Source: Acanthosepion esculentum
Lineage: Eukaryota; Mollusca; Cephalopoda; Sepiida; Sepiidae
Assembly (NCBI GenBank): GCA_964036315.1
Contig: OZ038485.1
Location: 81,609,363-81,673,362, forward strand
DNA length: 64,000 bases
Direction of reading: 5' to 3'
Shown here: positions 1-10,437 of the stretch, piece by piece
Layout of the letters: every line of letters begins with the position of its first letter
Position numbering within the stretch: position 1 is the stretch's first letter
Notes under the pieces: generated by a model
Told to the model about the DNA's origin: nothing
Seen by the model: only the letters and a program-made list of their open reading frames with translations
Databases searched by the model: none
Program-made: the position numbers and the translations under genes

Positions 1-1345
1 CAACATCTATTATAGTTGTTGCTGCTGTTGAAAATCCTCGCATTATGGGATTTCTGTTATTTCGTACAGTTTATTGTACTCAGTCTACGAGCTTCGAAGA
101 GGGACCGTCCATATGAAGCTCTAAAAGCTTTATTTTCTCGACAACTTGTAACCATTGATCTTAGAAAGACGCTGTATGCAGCTGTTCATTTTGATATTTC
201 TAAACAAGTCTGGTGCGATGTATGGCATCTATATGAAAGCCACGATCTGATGTGGCTTTTTTATGAACATGACTAGCTTTTATATTAATACATTGTTTTT
301 TTTAATAATTTGCAGTTTTGGGGGAAATTATATTTAGTGCAGCCTATTCTATGTTCAGTTTACATTTTTTCCTATGCTAAATCTGTTATAACTGATCCAT
401 ATCCAGGTATTTCAGGTTTTTAGTATTTACTAATTCCACATCATGAATATTTATGATGAATTCAGAAAACGGTGCCATCAATGCTTTCATTCCAATTTCA
501 GATTATAGTTTCTGTTTTGCAAAAGATTATCTCGAGTCCTAATTCTTGGAACTCTTCGTAATTGATGTTGATTTTCTATTCAAGATCATTCTTATCCCAA
601 TTATGAATACATATGTTGCCTGCATAGTCCTCCTCATCATCAGTACACTAGCCTCGGGAGAGAAATAAGATGACTTCGATTAGTTCATTTGGGTGCGATA
701 TGAGTAGCTTGTGATTATCTAGCGCCAGTCTACAAGGTTCTAAGAAGTTTGGTCTTCACTAAGATCCTTACGCTTTACACGTTCGAAGCCATTTTTAACT
801 ATTGATCTGAGAAAGTAGTGGCATACAGCTGACAGTTTAGAATTTCTGAATGGGTTTGGCACCATGTAGGACAACCATATATATGTCTCGATCTGTGCAG
901 TCGATTTAAGAAGATAACTCCAATTTGCAGGTTAATGGTTTTATAACAATTTGCGGCAGTGGGCGGAACTATCTCTAGTGCAGCCTATTCTATGTTCAAT
1001 TTCCTTATCACCTATTCTAAATTTGTTATAAGTGATCCAGACACCAAGTGTTTGGTATTTACAAATTCCATATCCTAATTTCTATGATGGATTCAGAGTG
1101 TGTCAGAACTGCTCTCCTTCCAATTCTAGATCATTGTTTCTGAAGTGTTTATCTTGAGTTATAATTCTTGGAACTCTTCGTTGATTTTCTGTTCATGATC
1201 ATTTTTATTTCAACTATGAATGCCTATGTCATCAGCATGCCTCCCCTCTTTTCATCAGTACATTGACCTCGGGAGGAAAAGTAAGAGTGCTGTTTTCTAT
1301 TAGTAGATTCATTTAGGACGCGGTATAGAATGCTTAAACGATCAG
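1..1345. repeat. two-unit tandem duplication, period about 620-640 bp
   Basis: The first 1.3 kb contain two diverged head-to-tail copies of one sequence. Landmarks recur with nearly constant offset: agtgcagcctattctatgtt at 336 and 977, and aattcttggaactcttcg at 541 and 1163. The smaller offset at the second landmark reflects indels. The left copy is cut by the window edge, so a longer array may continue outside. No coding signature or TE terminus is visible; the short frame at 16-276 is not conserved between the copies. Confidence 0.85.
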
Positions 1346-1566
1346 GGTCTTTCAATTCGCATCTGTTCTTGTATATGTACAGAGCTTGATGAAGACATTA
1401 AAGAGGCTAGGACATTTATTTCCTCCTTGTCGTACTTTTGCTGAAGTTTGAAATGTCTCGATATTGCGGTCTTCGTCGGATATGACCGACTTTTTGGACC
1501 GATATAGTTTCTTTATCAGATCTAGACATTCAGTGGAGTATGAGCTTGGAATATTTTTTTTAATGA

Positions 1567-1656
1567 TTGAGAAGAAGAAGAAGAAGAAGAAGAAGAAGAA
1601 GAAGAAGAAGAAGAAGAAGAAGAAGAAGAAGAAGAAGAAGAAGAAGAAGAAGAAGC
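1567..1656. repeat. (GAA)n trinucleotide microsatellite
   Basis: About 30 uninterrupted GAA/AAG units. The open frame through it (poly-Lys) is only the microsatellite translated. Purine-only strands of this length can form triplex structures. Confidence 0.98.
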
Positions 1657-1659
1657 TTT

Positions 1660-2514
1660 TATTGATGTGGCTCTATGTTGCACATAGCAATTATACAATT
1701 TTCTATTTTGAGTTATGCAATTTCCTAGAGCTGTTTGATGACATATATGCCACCATTACATTACTTACCTGAACGAAAGCCAAATTGGTTTGTGAAGACA
1801 TAACTTTCATAGAATGGTGAGAGTCTGTTTAATACAACGTTCAATATTACTTTCACCATATTGAATCCAAATGAGATACTTAAATTTTTGTTTCTATAGT
1901 GCCTTAACGCAAGATATACCCCATTGGCTTAAGATTTTCTTCATGAAATTGAGAAATTTATTTTTAAATTCGAGGAGAGAGCATGCTATTTTCAAAGTTC
2001 AACCTCAGTATCAAGTAATGCTTTATTTTTAGCATTTTAATGACTTCCTCATCAATACCTTCGTTATTGATTACATTTAGAGTCAGGATGTGTAATGCTC
2101 GTGGGTGTAGTGCTGTATGTTATATTTTCGCAGGAATTTTCATGTTTTGTTATCAGGATTGACATGGGACTCAAAGTGTTTTTGAGACCAGGACATTTCT
2201 TCTGTCTTGGTTTAGATTGCATGATGTTATCATGACTTTGCTTTTCTCTGGATTTCAACACATTGTCTATGCTTTTTGACTGTGTCAATTTCGTTTCCAA
2301 TTTTCCGAAGATATTAGTTTCTTGTAGAGATTTTTTAATTGTTCAGTATTCTTCCTTACAGTTTTTTCTTTGTTTGTTTCTTTTTTCTATCAATTTAAAA
2401 AGATTGTCGTTACACGTTGGAAGCTTTTTCTGTCTCGGTATTCTTGGAAACGTTTCATTTGTTTCGGCTAAAGAAGATACTGATTTATACTGCAAAAAAA
2501 ATTGACAGATATAG
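1660..2514. other. AT-rich stretch, nothing recognised
   Basis: No repeat structure, coding signature or RNA motif was identified. Short frames on both strands lack any family resemblance. Confidence 0.6.
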
Positions 2515-3225
2515 ACTATGCAAATGACCTACCTATCACTGCTAGACACCATTACCAATTCCACAGTTCTCCTACATCATTTATAAAACTGCAGCCAATT
2601 ATGTTGGACTCTATGCCAATGCCACTAAAACTAAAATCATGATCCAACCACAAGGCTCAATGCAAACTGAGGTAAATCACTAAGATCTGTCGAATTTCTT
2701 ACATACCTAGGAAGCGAGTTAAATTCTACTGGAAAGGATGCGGAAATTCGCATTGAATAAAATGATGTGATCTGAAAATCTGATCTACCAGAAAACCTCA
2801 AATGGAGATTCTTTCGGTCATTGTAGAGGCGGTTATAATGTATGTTGCCACTGCTGTGACATTAACTAAAAGCCTAGAGTCTAAGCTTGTTGGAACCTAC
2901 ACTAGGGCGCTGAGATCTATACGCAATATCTCTTGGAGACAACATAAATCACAACTCTAGAAACCCATCCATGCTATTTCTAAAATCTTGCGCAAAAACA
3001 GGATGCGCTTTGCAGAAATCGCGAGTGATCTATTGTTCTAGATACCTAGTCATGGAGCAAGACGGGTTGGTCGCCCAGAAACCACCTACATTGACCAGTT
3101 ATGTTATGACACAAAATGCCACCCTAATGACCTTTTGACGTTGATGCAAGACCGTGATGGTTGGCGTGATAGACTCATGAATGTCAGGCCAAATTATTTA
3201 TGCGATTACATTGATTTCTCTACGT
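2515..3225 (+). pseudogene. non-LTR retrotransposon (LINE) 3' domain, degenerate
   Basis: Translating all three forward frames gives a broken C-terminal part of a LINE reverse transcriptase polyprotein. Near 2590-2650 is a piece like ANATKTKIMIQ, near 2890-2990 a segment like LRSIRNISWRQH, and near 3055-3180 pieces like SHGARRVGRP and LMQDRDGWRDRLMNVRP. This order (template-loop region, then a Trp/Arg-rich tail with a GRP-type motif) is typical of the region after the RT thumb in invertebrate LINEs. Many frameshifts and stops break it. The YxDD active site and endonuclease are absent, so this is a 5'-truncated dead copy. Assignment to a named clade is not possible by eye. Confidence 0.75.
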
Positions 3226-3290
3226 TGTTTTAGTCAAGACTTACGGACATTAGTCTGAACTCTTGTTACACCTATGTGTCTTATGAGTGG

Positions 3291-3650
3291 CAACGCACGT
3301 GGCCGAGTGGTTATAACGTTCGCTTTCTAACTATGGACCTGGGTTCGAATCTCACCATGGTCGATTTTTCAGGAAAGTGATGTTATTGGTCTGGAGGAGG
3401 CGATCTCAGCGTGCGTCACCTTTGGAAAGTGCCTGAAAGCCATAACACTGTCTGACCCAAGCATTGTGAGATAGACGAAAAATACAGACAGAACCCCTTG
3501 GGGGCCGTTCCATTAGTCACGAAATGACAAGTTATCGTGACCGTGGGTTTGAGTATGCTGGTCTTATTCAGACTGTTGATCAAGCTAGATAACGCGCTCT
3601 CTCCCAGAAACTCTACCTAAAGTCCACTCAGCATAGTTGCAGTATAAAAC
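3291..3650 (+). repeat. tRNA-derived SINE with A and B boxes
   Basis: The head resembles a tRNA. TGGCCGAGTGG at 3300-3310 matches the Pol III A box, and GGTTCGAATCT at 3342-3352 matches the B box with normal internal-promoter spacing. The tRNA body does not fold into a full cloverleaf, and an unrelated ~280-bp body follows. Pol III would transcribe it from about 3290. The downstream end is not defined. Confidence 0.8.
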
Positions 3651-4013
3651 ACAACGTGGGGTGTGGGGTTCTGTGGGTGTTGAACAAACACAAATGTTGC
3701 AGGCGTCTGCAACACGGAATAGAGGGGCATCCATCTATGGACGTAAATTAACTATTTTGTTAGCTTGTGTTATCAGTTTTGTTATAAGTATCTGTAATCA
3801 GATTCAAAGTAGGTCTTATATGCACTAATATCTGTCACAGATTGCCTAAGCCAAGTTTCTGAGATGCTGAAGTCAATAATCTTTTTGGTTACTTTTTGTA
3901 GGTTATGTCATATCTTCCGGTATTCTACAGGAAGTTCAAAATATGACTTTAGGATTACTAACAAGTGGTCTCCATTTCTGTTTGGGGAATTCTGTTTCAA
4001 AGGGATATGTATT

Positions 4014-4345
4014 CCCCCCTCAAATACCTCCGTGGATGGATCAGTCATCACAGGTATAGTGCAGACGATCAGGAAATTGAAAACACTAAACAATTCAAAT
4101 ACCTCGGTGGATGGATCAGTCATCACAGATTTAGTGAAGAGTCAAGGAAACTGAAAATACTAAACATTTCAAATACCTCGGTGGATGGATAGGTCATCAC
4201 AGATTTAGTGGAGAAACCAGAAAATTGAAAATACTAAACACTTCAAATACCTCGGTGGATGGATCAGTCATCACAGATTTAGTGAAGAAACCAGGATATT
4301 GAAAATACTAAACACTTCAAATTCCTCGGTGGATGAACATATAAT
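4014..4345. repeat. minisatellite, about 74-bp unit, 4.3 copies
   Basis: The phrase cctcggtggatgga (first copy cctccgtgg) recurs with its gtgg at 4032, 4107, 4181, 4255 and 4329, so spacings are 75, 74, 74 and 74. Units also share cagtcatcacagatttagtga. The frames 3864-4154, 3965-4192 and 3908-4126 are translations of the array; the unit is not a multiple of three. Confidence 0.95.
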
Positions 4346-4934
4346 AGCTGCGTTAGCAGTTTCGCAGAACACTGCTATTTGCTAGATAATCAAAATATTA
4401 AAATAAACCTCTACTTTAGGGCCAATTCATTTGTTTCCATTTTAAAAGTTTATTTTTCTCAAACAGGAAAACATCTCTGAAACAAACTTCATGTATATTT
4501 AAATCTGATCAAATTACACAGTAAAAATGCATTCTCATAAAAGATTATCCGCTTCCGTGTTTGCATAAATCTCGTGATATGTAACATAAATAAACAAACG
4601 ATGAATAACTAACCATAGTCCAATTTTATAACAGGACGAGTTTAAGCTCTTTATAAGAAAAATAGATTCAACCACTAATTACTAAATTGTTTTTCGGTTC
4701 CTTTATATGTATATGAGTCATAGAATGTTCTTCATTCGTCAAAATTGTATTAGCCAAAGATTTGTCATTCATACGGATGTTTTGTAACAGTAATTTACGT
4801 AAGTATTATGCATGAGCTTTTTTTTTTTTTTGTCTTTTCGTTTTTCAACAAATAATATGCATTTGATGAAACATATGCGAGTCTCGTATTATTCGAAGTT
4901 TATCTTGTGTGTGACAGTAGATTAGTAGAAACAG
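4346..4934. other. AT-rich stretch, nothing recognised
   Basis: No TE terminus, coding signature or tandem structure was found apart from a short poly-T near 4820. Confidence 0.55.
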
Positions 4935-5345
4935 CAGTTATTTATATTATTTACATTGTCCGGGCTATTGTCCTCATTTTTATTGCCATATTCACGACGT
5001 TTCGACCGTTATACTCTCCGTCCTTCTTCGGGTGATTGGAATTTCGAACTGAAGCCTTTACTTCGTCACCCGGTGTGGATTGTTCTAGTTCCACATACCA
5101 TGCCTCTTCCAGATGTCTCGGTTATCGCCCTTTTTCTTTTTCTTTTTTCTTTTTTTTTTTTTTGCTTCCCACTGCAGTAGCTAGGTATTGAACTCACAAC
5201 TCTTTTGAAGTCAAGTCACTAGATACAACCAACGCTTTTACAAGCCGAAACGTCGTGAATATGACAATAAAGATGAGGATAACACTGTCAATAATTACAA
5301 TACCTCATTTCAGAAATATAGACAGACAGAAATAACGGCATATGG
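4935..5345. repeat. inverted pair of a tRNA-derived SINE
   Basis: The left half (4940-5230) reads on the minus strand and the right half (5240-5345) on the plus strand. Both carry the SINE tail block with the core gccgaaacgt followed by atgacaa(t)aaagatgaggat. Around 5180-5235 the minus strand has a degenerate tRNA-like head with gtgagttcaata as the B-box region. The right arm keeps only the tail. The same family appears at 12.8-13.3, 45.0-45.5 and 50.6-50.8 kb. tRNA-derived SINEs have been described in octopus, but I cannot name this family. Confidence 0.75.
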
Positions 5346-5372
5346 GAACATCTTCAGAAATCGAAACGACCA

Positions 5373-6140
5373 AAGCTTGACATCTGTCCTCTCCTCTGGT
5401 CCGGCTGAACCAACTCAGTTGTGTGGGCAATTGACTGATCACATTGAATGCCTCGAAAACCAAACTAGTTACCTTCTACCATCGCCGATCGGACCCAGAA
5501 CTACAACCAATCACGGTGAACGCATATTTCCTTGTGCCTTGAGCGCCTGTTTGGACTCACCGCAAACCTCAGATGGAACTCGTACATACGATCCATCGCT
5601 AAAGATATTGGAAAAAATGGTCGGTTCACTGCATAGTCAGATCAGGCCCAAAATGGATTGCTGCTACTATATATGGGCAGGAGTTGACCAGTCTTCACTT
5701 TGCAGTCTCGAAAGAGTCCAAGAGTTTATCCGCGTCCTCGTGGGTGACAAATTATTTTCCAACTTACAACTCTTTTCTCATAGAAGAAACGTCTCAAGTC
5801 TCCCATTGCTCTATCGTTATTTCCATGGAATGTGCACAGACGAACTACATTCCTTACTTTCATCAGTTCTATCCTTCATTGCTAAGAACTGACATGTTAC
5901 ACACATTGCAGTGAACCACACTCATCTCCTTCGTATTCAGCTGGTGAAATGTAAGAGCCACTGTGAGCAGCTTATTCTCGCGAACAGCTGCTTTGTGGAA
6001 CTGACTCCTCTGAGTAAAGCTTCCTCAATTATTATAATCTTTACCTGTTCAAATGTAAAGTTAACTGTGCCTCTTAATCTGTAACACTCTACTGCGAGTG
6101 GCTCTCAAGCCTTGTACATGGTGAACATCATGGAAGAAAA
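5373..6140 (+). pseudogene. LINE reverse-transcriptase C-terminal domain, truncated copy
   Basis: The frame at 5600-5892 gives QIRPKMDCCYYIWAGVDQSS, then SLERVQEFIRVLVGDKLFSN, then FSHRRNVSSLPLLYRYFHGMCTDELHSL. This is the C-terminal part of a widespread invertebrate LINE, characterised by RRNVASLSLxYRYxxGxCSDEL. Frameshifted continuation to about 6130 contains a piece like NYYNLYLFKCKVN, the usual end of this family. Upstream (5500-5600) the preceding RT segment is readable in another frame. There is no catalytic YxDD or endonuclease, so it is a dead 5'-truncated insertion. Copies of the same family lie at 31.8-32.6, 49.8-50.2, 51.0-51.2 and 62.8-63.3 kb. Confidence 0.85.
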
Positions 6141-6190
6141 AAGTCAAGTGTTAATTTCAGCTACAGATGATTATGTTCGTGTTTATTATA

Positions 6191-6751
6191 CGAGGTCTGA
6201 TTAAAAAGTATCGGGGCTGATGCTTAAAAAGAAAACAACAACACATATCAATTCTGCATTTAATTTCCTTCGAAACAATTCCCTTCTGAAGCCACACACT
6301 GTATCCAGCATCGTTTCCATTGCTGGAAACATTCCGCGAACTCTTTTGTGGGGGATAGCGAGAATATACCACGTTGTATCCTCTTGGATTTTCTCGGCCT
6401 TTTGAAATATTTTTCTTTTCCAGTGGGATCTGATTTTCGGAAATAGTAAAAAGAGGCAAGAAGCAAACTGGTGAATATGGTGTTTGTCGGATCTTGGAAA
6501 GTTGTCCTTGGCCAAAAACTGCTATACAAGCCACGGTCATTTAGGTAGCCTATGCGGTGCGATGAGGCAATCACATTTTATACATTTTCCTTCCAAGCAA
6601 TGCTATGAACAACGGAAGTGAACAAGAATATTATAACTTAACGTGCTTTCGTGATAGAGTTCAAATGAAAACATTGTGAAACGGCTCCAATCTGCTCACT
6701 TTAGATCCGTTAGTATAGCACCAGTCCCGATTCTTTTTTGATCAGACCTCG
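6191..6751 (-). mobile_element. mariner-type element, internally deleted, with intact inverted termini
   Basis: The termini are inverted repeats: CGAGGTCTGATTAAAAAGTA at 6191, and at 6732-6751 a sequence whose complement begins CGAGGTCTGATCAAAAAAGA. Each is flanked by TA (6189-6190 and 6752-6753), the target duplication of Tc1/mariner elements. On the minus strand at about 6260-6545 the C-terminal transposase region is readable with frameshifts, including FLLFPKIRSHWKRK (the block after the third catalytic Asp) and CFQQWKRCWIQCVASEGNCF (the usual mariner C-terminus). The HTH region and the first two catalytic Asp motifs are gone. Non-autonomous and old. Confidence 0.85.
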
Positions 6752-6753
6752 TA

Positions 6754-7093
6754 CTTGCAAAATAAAGGAACAATATGATAAATTGATTTAGTTCTATGAT
6801 CTGAATTCTACTGTTGGAATTTTGTTAGTTGGAACGTTTTAATAATTGTTCGTGGTTTATTCGCCAGAGAATAACAACCAACACCCCCCAAATCCAGCAA
6901 AATTATTGATAGAAATGAAAATTTCACACAACGGCAAGTTTAATTTTCCTTTTTTCCAAATATAAAAAAATTCTTTAAAAATACAATTATTTATGTACCT
7001 CCACAGATTCGGGATACCTAAGGTTTAAAATGAATGTTTCAAAGGAAACATCTTCCTTGAAGCTTTTATTTTAGTTTTAACTTCACCGTAATA
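6754..7093. other. AT-rich stretch, nothing recognised
   Basis: Unique-looking sequence between the mariner remnant and a foldback. Confidence 0.5.
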
Positions 7094-7563
7094 GATTAAA
7101 TTTAGTATTTCCAATAAGCAAAATTCGTTGCCCTATTTCTGTTGTAGTGTTCTCCCTCTAAAGAATCTAGACTGGACTCTTCCGTCTACTATAAGATTAG
7201 TAGGCGAGAAGGCCTTGGAGGAACAGTCAAATAGACTGAACACTGAGTCAACCGTCACTAGTCGTGTAATACTCTTCTGTTGTACTTACTGTTTAATATA
7301 TGATATATCTGAAACACAATTTCTTTAACCATTTACTTGGTCACAACATCTTGGAAACAAGTTTTGCAGACATATGATATATTAAACAGTAAGTACAACA
7401 GAAGAGTATTACACGACTAGTGAGGGTATCTCGGTTGACCCAGCGTTCAATCTATTCGACTGTTCCCCGAAGGCCTTCTCTCCTACTAATCTTATAGTAA
7501 GTGGAAGAGTCCAACATAGACTCTAGAGGGAGGACATCACAACTTAAATACTAAATTTAAATG
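7094..7563. repeat. foldback element, ~200-bp inverted arms
   Basis: The left arm (about 7100-7310) and right arm (about 7365-7560) are near-perfect reverse complements. For example gtaatactcttctgttgtac near 7266 mirrors gtacaacagaagagtattac near 7392, and aatttagtatt near 7098 mirrors aatactaaatt near 7550. The loop is about 60 bp. Either transcript would form a long hairpin. The frame 7128-7328 lies within one arm and is not a gene. Confidence 0.9.
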
Positions 7564-8474
7564 AAGCTTTTTTCGTATTCAATAACATTTTATGAATTTC
7601 AAACTGAACCCATTCTTCAGTCTTCAAAAGCTCTCACGCTATATGTTTTTTTTTGTACCAGTTAATTTGTCCTTGTGATGCTACCTATGAACATGTGGGC
7701 ACATCAATAAATTCCTAGCCTAATAATGAAACTGATGGGATCTGTCTACCCAGGTTTTTGTTTTTCTCCGAGTGTCGGAATTCCAAACTTTTAACAACAC
7801 ATCTTTTAAATGAAATATAAAAAAGATTATTCACTGAAGGAAAAGTAGATACAGAACGTCAGTTGAAAATAACCTTTATATATTCTTTTCAGAAATATAT
7901 AATAGCAATAACATGTTCAATTTTCCTTGCGGCGAAGTTTGTTTTATAAAGTAATTAAGTGCTCTTAGTGCAATGTGAAATGTGTGAACATACTTTATGA
8001 CGGCCAGCCTAATGTGTTTGTGAGTTCGTAGACAAATGCTTAGTAGGCCGTTGCTCGTTAATCCCTTCTATTGTGTGCGTGGACAAGGTATTAGTCGGCG
8101 TCTGCTGGATGTCTCTTTTCCATTGTGTGCGTTTGTGTGTACGTACGTGTAGATCAAATTCGGCTTCTATATTTTATATCCTTAAGGAGATTCAAAATAG
8201 AGGTGTGAAATTTTAGAATTCAAGATTTTCACATTAATTTCACATTGGCACGGGAAAATCTTTTTCTCGAATTTTCGGGAGTGGTCAAGGACGTTATTAT
8301 TGTTATTATTATTTTCTAAATTGGCCAAAAATAACACGTGGTATGTCTGCAACTACGTCCGTAAGTATTTTGGCGATATTTGACCTTGTAACGATTGTCT
8401 ATCACACAAATCTTTCTGATGGGATTTTATTGGTTGAAAAATATATACAGGATTTCATTCCTATAAAAGAAGCA
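7564..8474. other. no recognised feature
   Basis: Moderately AT-rich sequence. No coding signature, terminal repeats or tRNA boxes were seen. Confidence 0.5.
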
Positions 8475-8719
8475 CTTATTTTATACAGCAAATGCATAGG
8501 TACCTAATTCCCTCAATTAGGTAAAAATTATTTATTTTATACAGCAAATGCATAGGTACCTAATTCCCTCAATTAGGTAAAAATTATTTATTTTATATAG
8601 CAAATGCATAGGTACCTAATTCCCTCAATTAGGTAAAAATTATTTATTTTATACAGCAAATGCATAGGTACCTAATTCCCTCAATTAGGTAAAAATTATT
8701 TATTTTATACAGCAAATCA
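8475..8719. repeat. 56-bp minisatellite, 4.4 copies, each with a hairpin
   Basis: cataggtacc begins at 8495, 8551, 8607 and 8663, giving an exact 56-bp period. The units differ by about one base. Each contains the inverted repeat tacctaatt-ccctc-aattaggta (9-bp stem, 5-nt loop). The near identity implies recent expansion or homogenisation. Confidence 0.98.
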
Positions 8720-9239
8720 TTATTTTCCAATGTTATATTTCTTATCAATGCACTTTAAATAAAGTTCATTGAATTGTAGACTAATATGCAATACACATTT
8801 AAAAAGGCATGAATCCATGTTTTCTCACCCCTTCTCTTATTATTGGATTTCTTGACAAAAGAAATTGTTGACATTCAACGATAGTTAAGCGGAGAATGAA
8901 CATCTGAAGAAAAACTACTTCCCTTCGCCAACGTTACAGTGAGAGTAAGATGCTGTTTTCATCCATTGACAACGTTGACAGGGAGATTAATCAGTCATGA
9001 AGCAAGAGAACCGAGTTTCTGGCACACTTTGTTTCAGAACCGTGCAGGATTATCTATTTTGCTAACACAATAGAAGAGACGTAGGGCAAAATTCAATAAT
9101 ACTCTTGTAACGCACGAATTATGCATCTTTACAACATTATCGACTGTTTGATACTTATATCGAACCTTATTAAATATATCGCCGCTCTGTAACGACCTGC
9201 TGCATTATAGATTTACTAAGTTTAGATGGACGTGGCGTA
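8720..9239. other. no recognised feature
   Basis: Unique-looking sequence with no coding or RNA signal that I could support. Confidence 0.45.
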
Positions 9240-9345
9240 AAACCGCAAGTATGGAACACTTAGGCGGGATTGAACTCACTACTCAGCCGTAATTGATGTG
9301 GCGAAACAAGTTTGCTAGCCAAAATACCCCGCCCGGCGGATTAGT
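9240..9345 (-). repeat. tRNA-like SINE head (minus strand)
   Basis: Read on the minus strand, TGGCTAGCAAAC near 9318 resembles an A box and TGAGTTCAATCCC near 9270 resembles a B box. The intervening arms do not make a good cloverleaf. Probably a SINE fragment rather than a tRNA gene. Confidence 0.6.
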
Positions 9346-9576
9346 TCGAGAATCAGATAAAATTCAAATATTTATTTCTTCATTTGGCCGGTTTAAAAGA
9401 TCTAACGATGCAAACAATGGAAGCGTATGTTTTGTTAAACGGCCAAAAACCCAAATTCAGAACTAATCCATCTACTAGGCTTATAAACCCTACTAGACCA
9501 GAAATCGGCAGAATCAGTAAGACCATCTTGGAAAGAACCAACCACTCCATAAAAAACACCCTTGGACTCTTACAGT

Positions 9577-9580
<4 letters not shown>

Positions 9581-9671
<91 letters not shown>
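9581..9671. repeat. (TA)n microsatellite
   Basis: About 45 TA units. The Tyr/Ile-repeat reading frames across it are artefacts. Confidence 0.99.
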
Positions 9672-9673
<2 letters not shown>

Positions 9674-9756
9674 ATGTGGATGTGTGTCTATATGTATATA
9701 TACAAATATATAAGCTCCTGAAATTAATTTCGGTTGAGCCCTCTGGTTTGGGGTGT

Positions 9757-10020
9757 GAATTTGTAAACAGTGACTATTTATGCTAATACTGCACGACTCT
9801 TCGACAGAATTGAGTCACTCTCAGTCACTGTGTGTTTATCCGAATCTAAAAATAAACACGCTAAAATTCACCTCCATTCCGTACCGTACGCTGATGGCTT
9901 AGCGGGTAGAAGTTCCGACTGACGCAAATTCAGTCGGGTTTCGATCGTAGCTAGAGGCAACCGGACGTCTAGCCACACTGATGAGCTGTGAAACAGCGAA
10001 ACAGTCTGTCTGTGGATGAC
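9757..10020 (+). repeat. tRNA-derived SINE ending in a hammerhead ribozyme (copy 1)
   Basis: A ~260-bp unit begins gaatttgtaaacagtgacta at 9757 and recurs at 23837. At about 9893-9955 it holds a tRNA-like region: A-box-like TGGCTTAGCGGG, a strong hairpin CCGACTGA/TCAGTCGG, then B-box-like GGTTTCGATCG. It ends with a hammerhead fold (9973-10015) and is followed directly by a (TA)n tract. The architecture of Pol III tRNA-like head plus 3' hammerhead recalls the ribozyme-bearing SINE-like repeats known from schistosomes. That comparison is structural, not sequence based. Confidence 0.75.
9973..10015 (+). ncRNA. candidate type I hammerhead self-cleaving ribozyme
   Basis: All conserved hammerhead parts occur in order. 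Stem I 5' strand CCACA is at 9973-9977, core CUGAUGA at 9978-9984, and stem II GCTGT-GAA-ACAGC at 9985-9997 (five perfect pairs, 3-nt loop). GAAA is at 9998-10001, a minimal stem III CA-GTC-TG at 10002-10008, and the cleavage dinucleotide UC at 10009-10010, preceded by G to make GUC. Stem I 3' strand TGTGG at 10011-10015 pairs perfectly with CCACA. A further GTC/GAC pairing (9967-9969 with 10018-10020) sits beyond an asymmetric internal loop, where type I ribozymes make tertiary contacts. Predicted cleavage is after 10010. The very short stem III resembles the minimal metazoan hammerheads described from retroelements. Activity is inferred, not shown. Confidence 0.8.
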
Positions 10021-10022
10021 AA

Positions 10023-10056
<34 letters not shown>

Positions 10057-10394
10057 GTTTAAGTTTCAGTTTGTATGTGTTTTTTTATATATGTGTTTGT
10101 ATATGTGTATGTGTGTATATATGCATGTTTGTATGTTTCAGTTTATATATGAGTATATCTATATATATATATATATATGTATATGTGTATATATGTGCAT
10201 GTGTATATATGTATATATATATGTGTATGTGTATGTATGTATATATATTTATATTTGGTTTGTTTACTTTTTTACGTTGCTGCGTGGCTTGATATATTTA
10301 TGCTTGCTTCTGTATGTGTATATATGTATATGCGTATGTGTATATATATGTGTGTGTGTATGTGTAGATATATATATGGATGTGGATGTGTGTC

Positions 10395-10437
<43 letters not shown>

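Noticed and set aside
1464..1772. Open frame with 30+ lysines
   Set aside because: It is the (GAA)n microsatellite translated; no conserved flanks.
3300..3365. Possible functional tRNA gene
   Set aside because: A and B boxes are good, but acceptor and anticodon stems do not pair convincingly, and a SINE body follows.
8475..8719. Regular 56-bp repeats as a possible CRISPR array
   Set aside because: Units are contiguous with no variable spacers, and the context is eukaryotic; this is a minisatellite.
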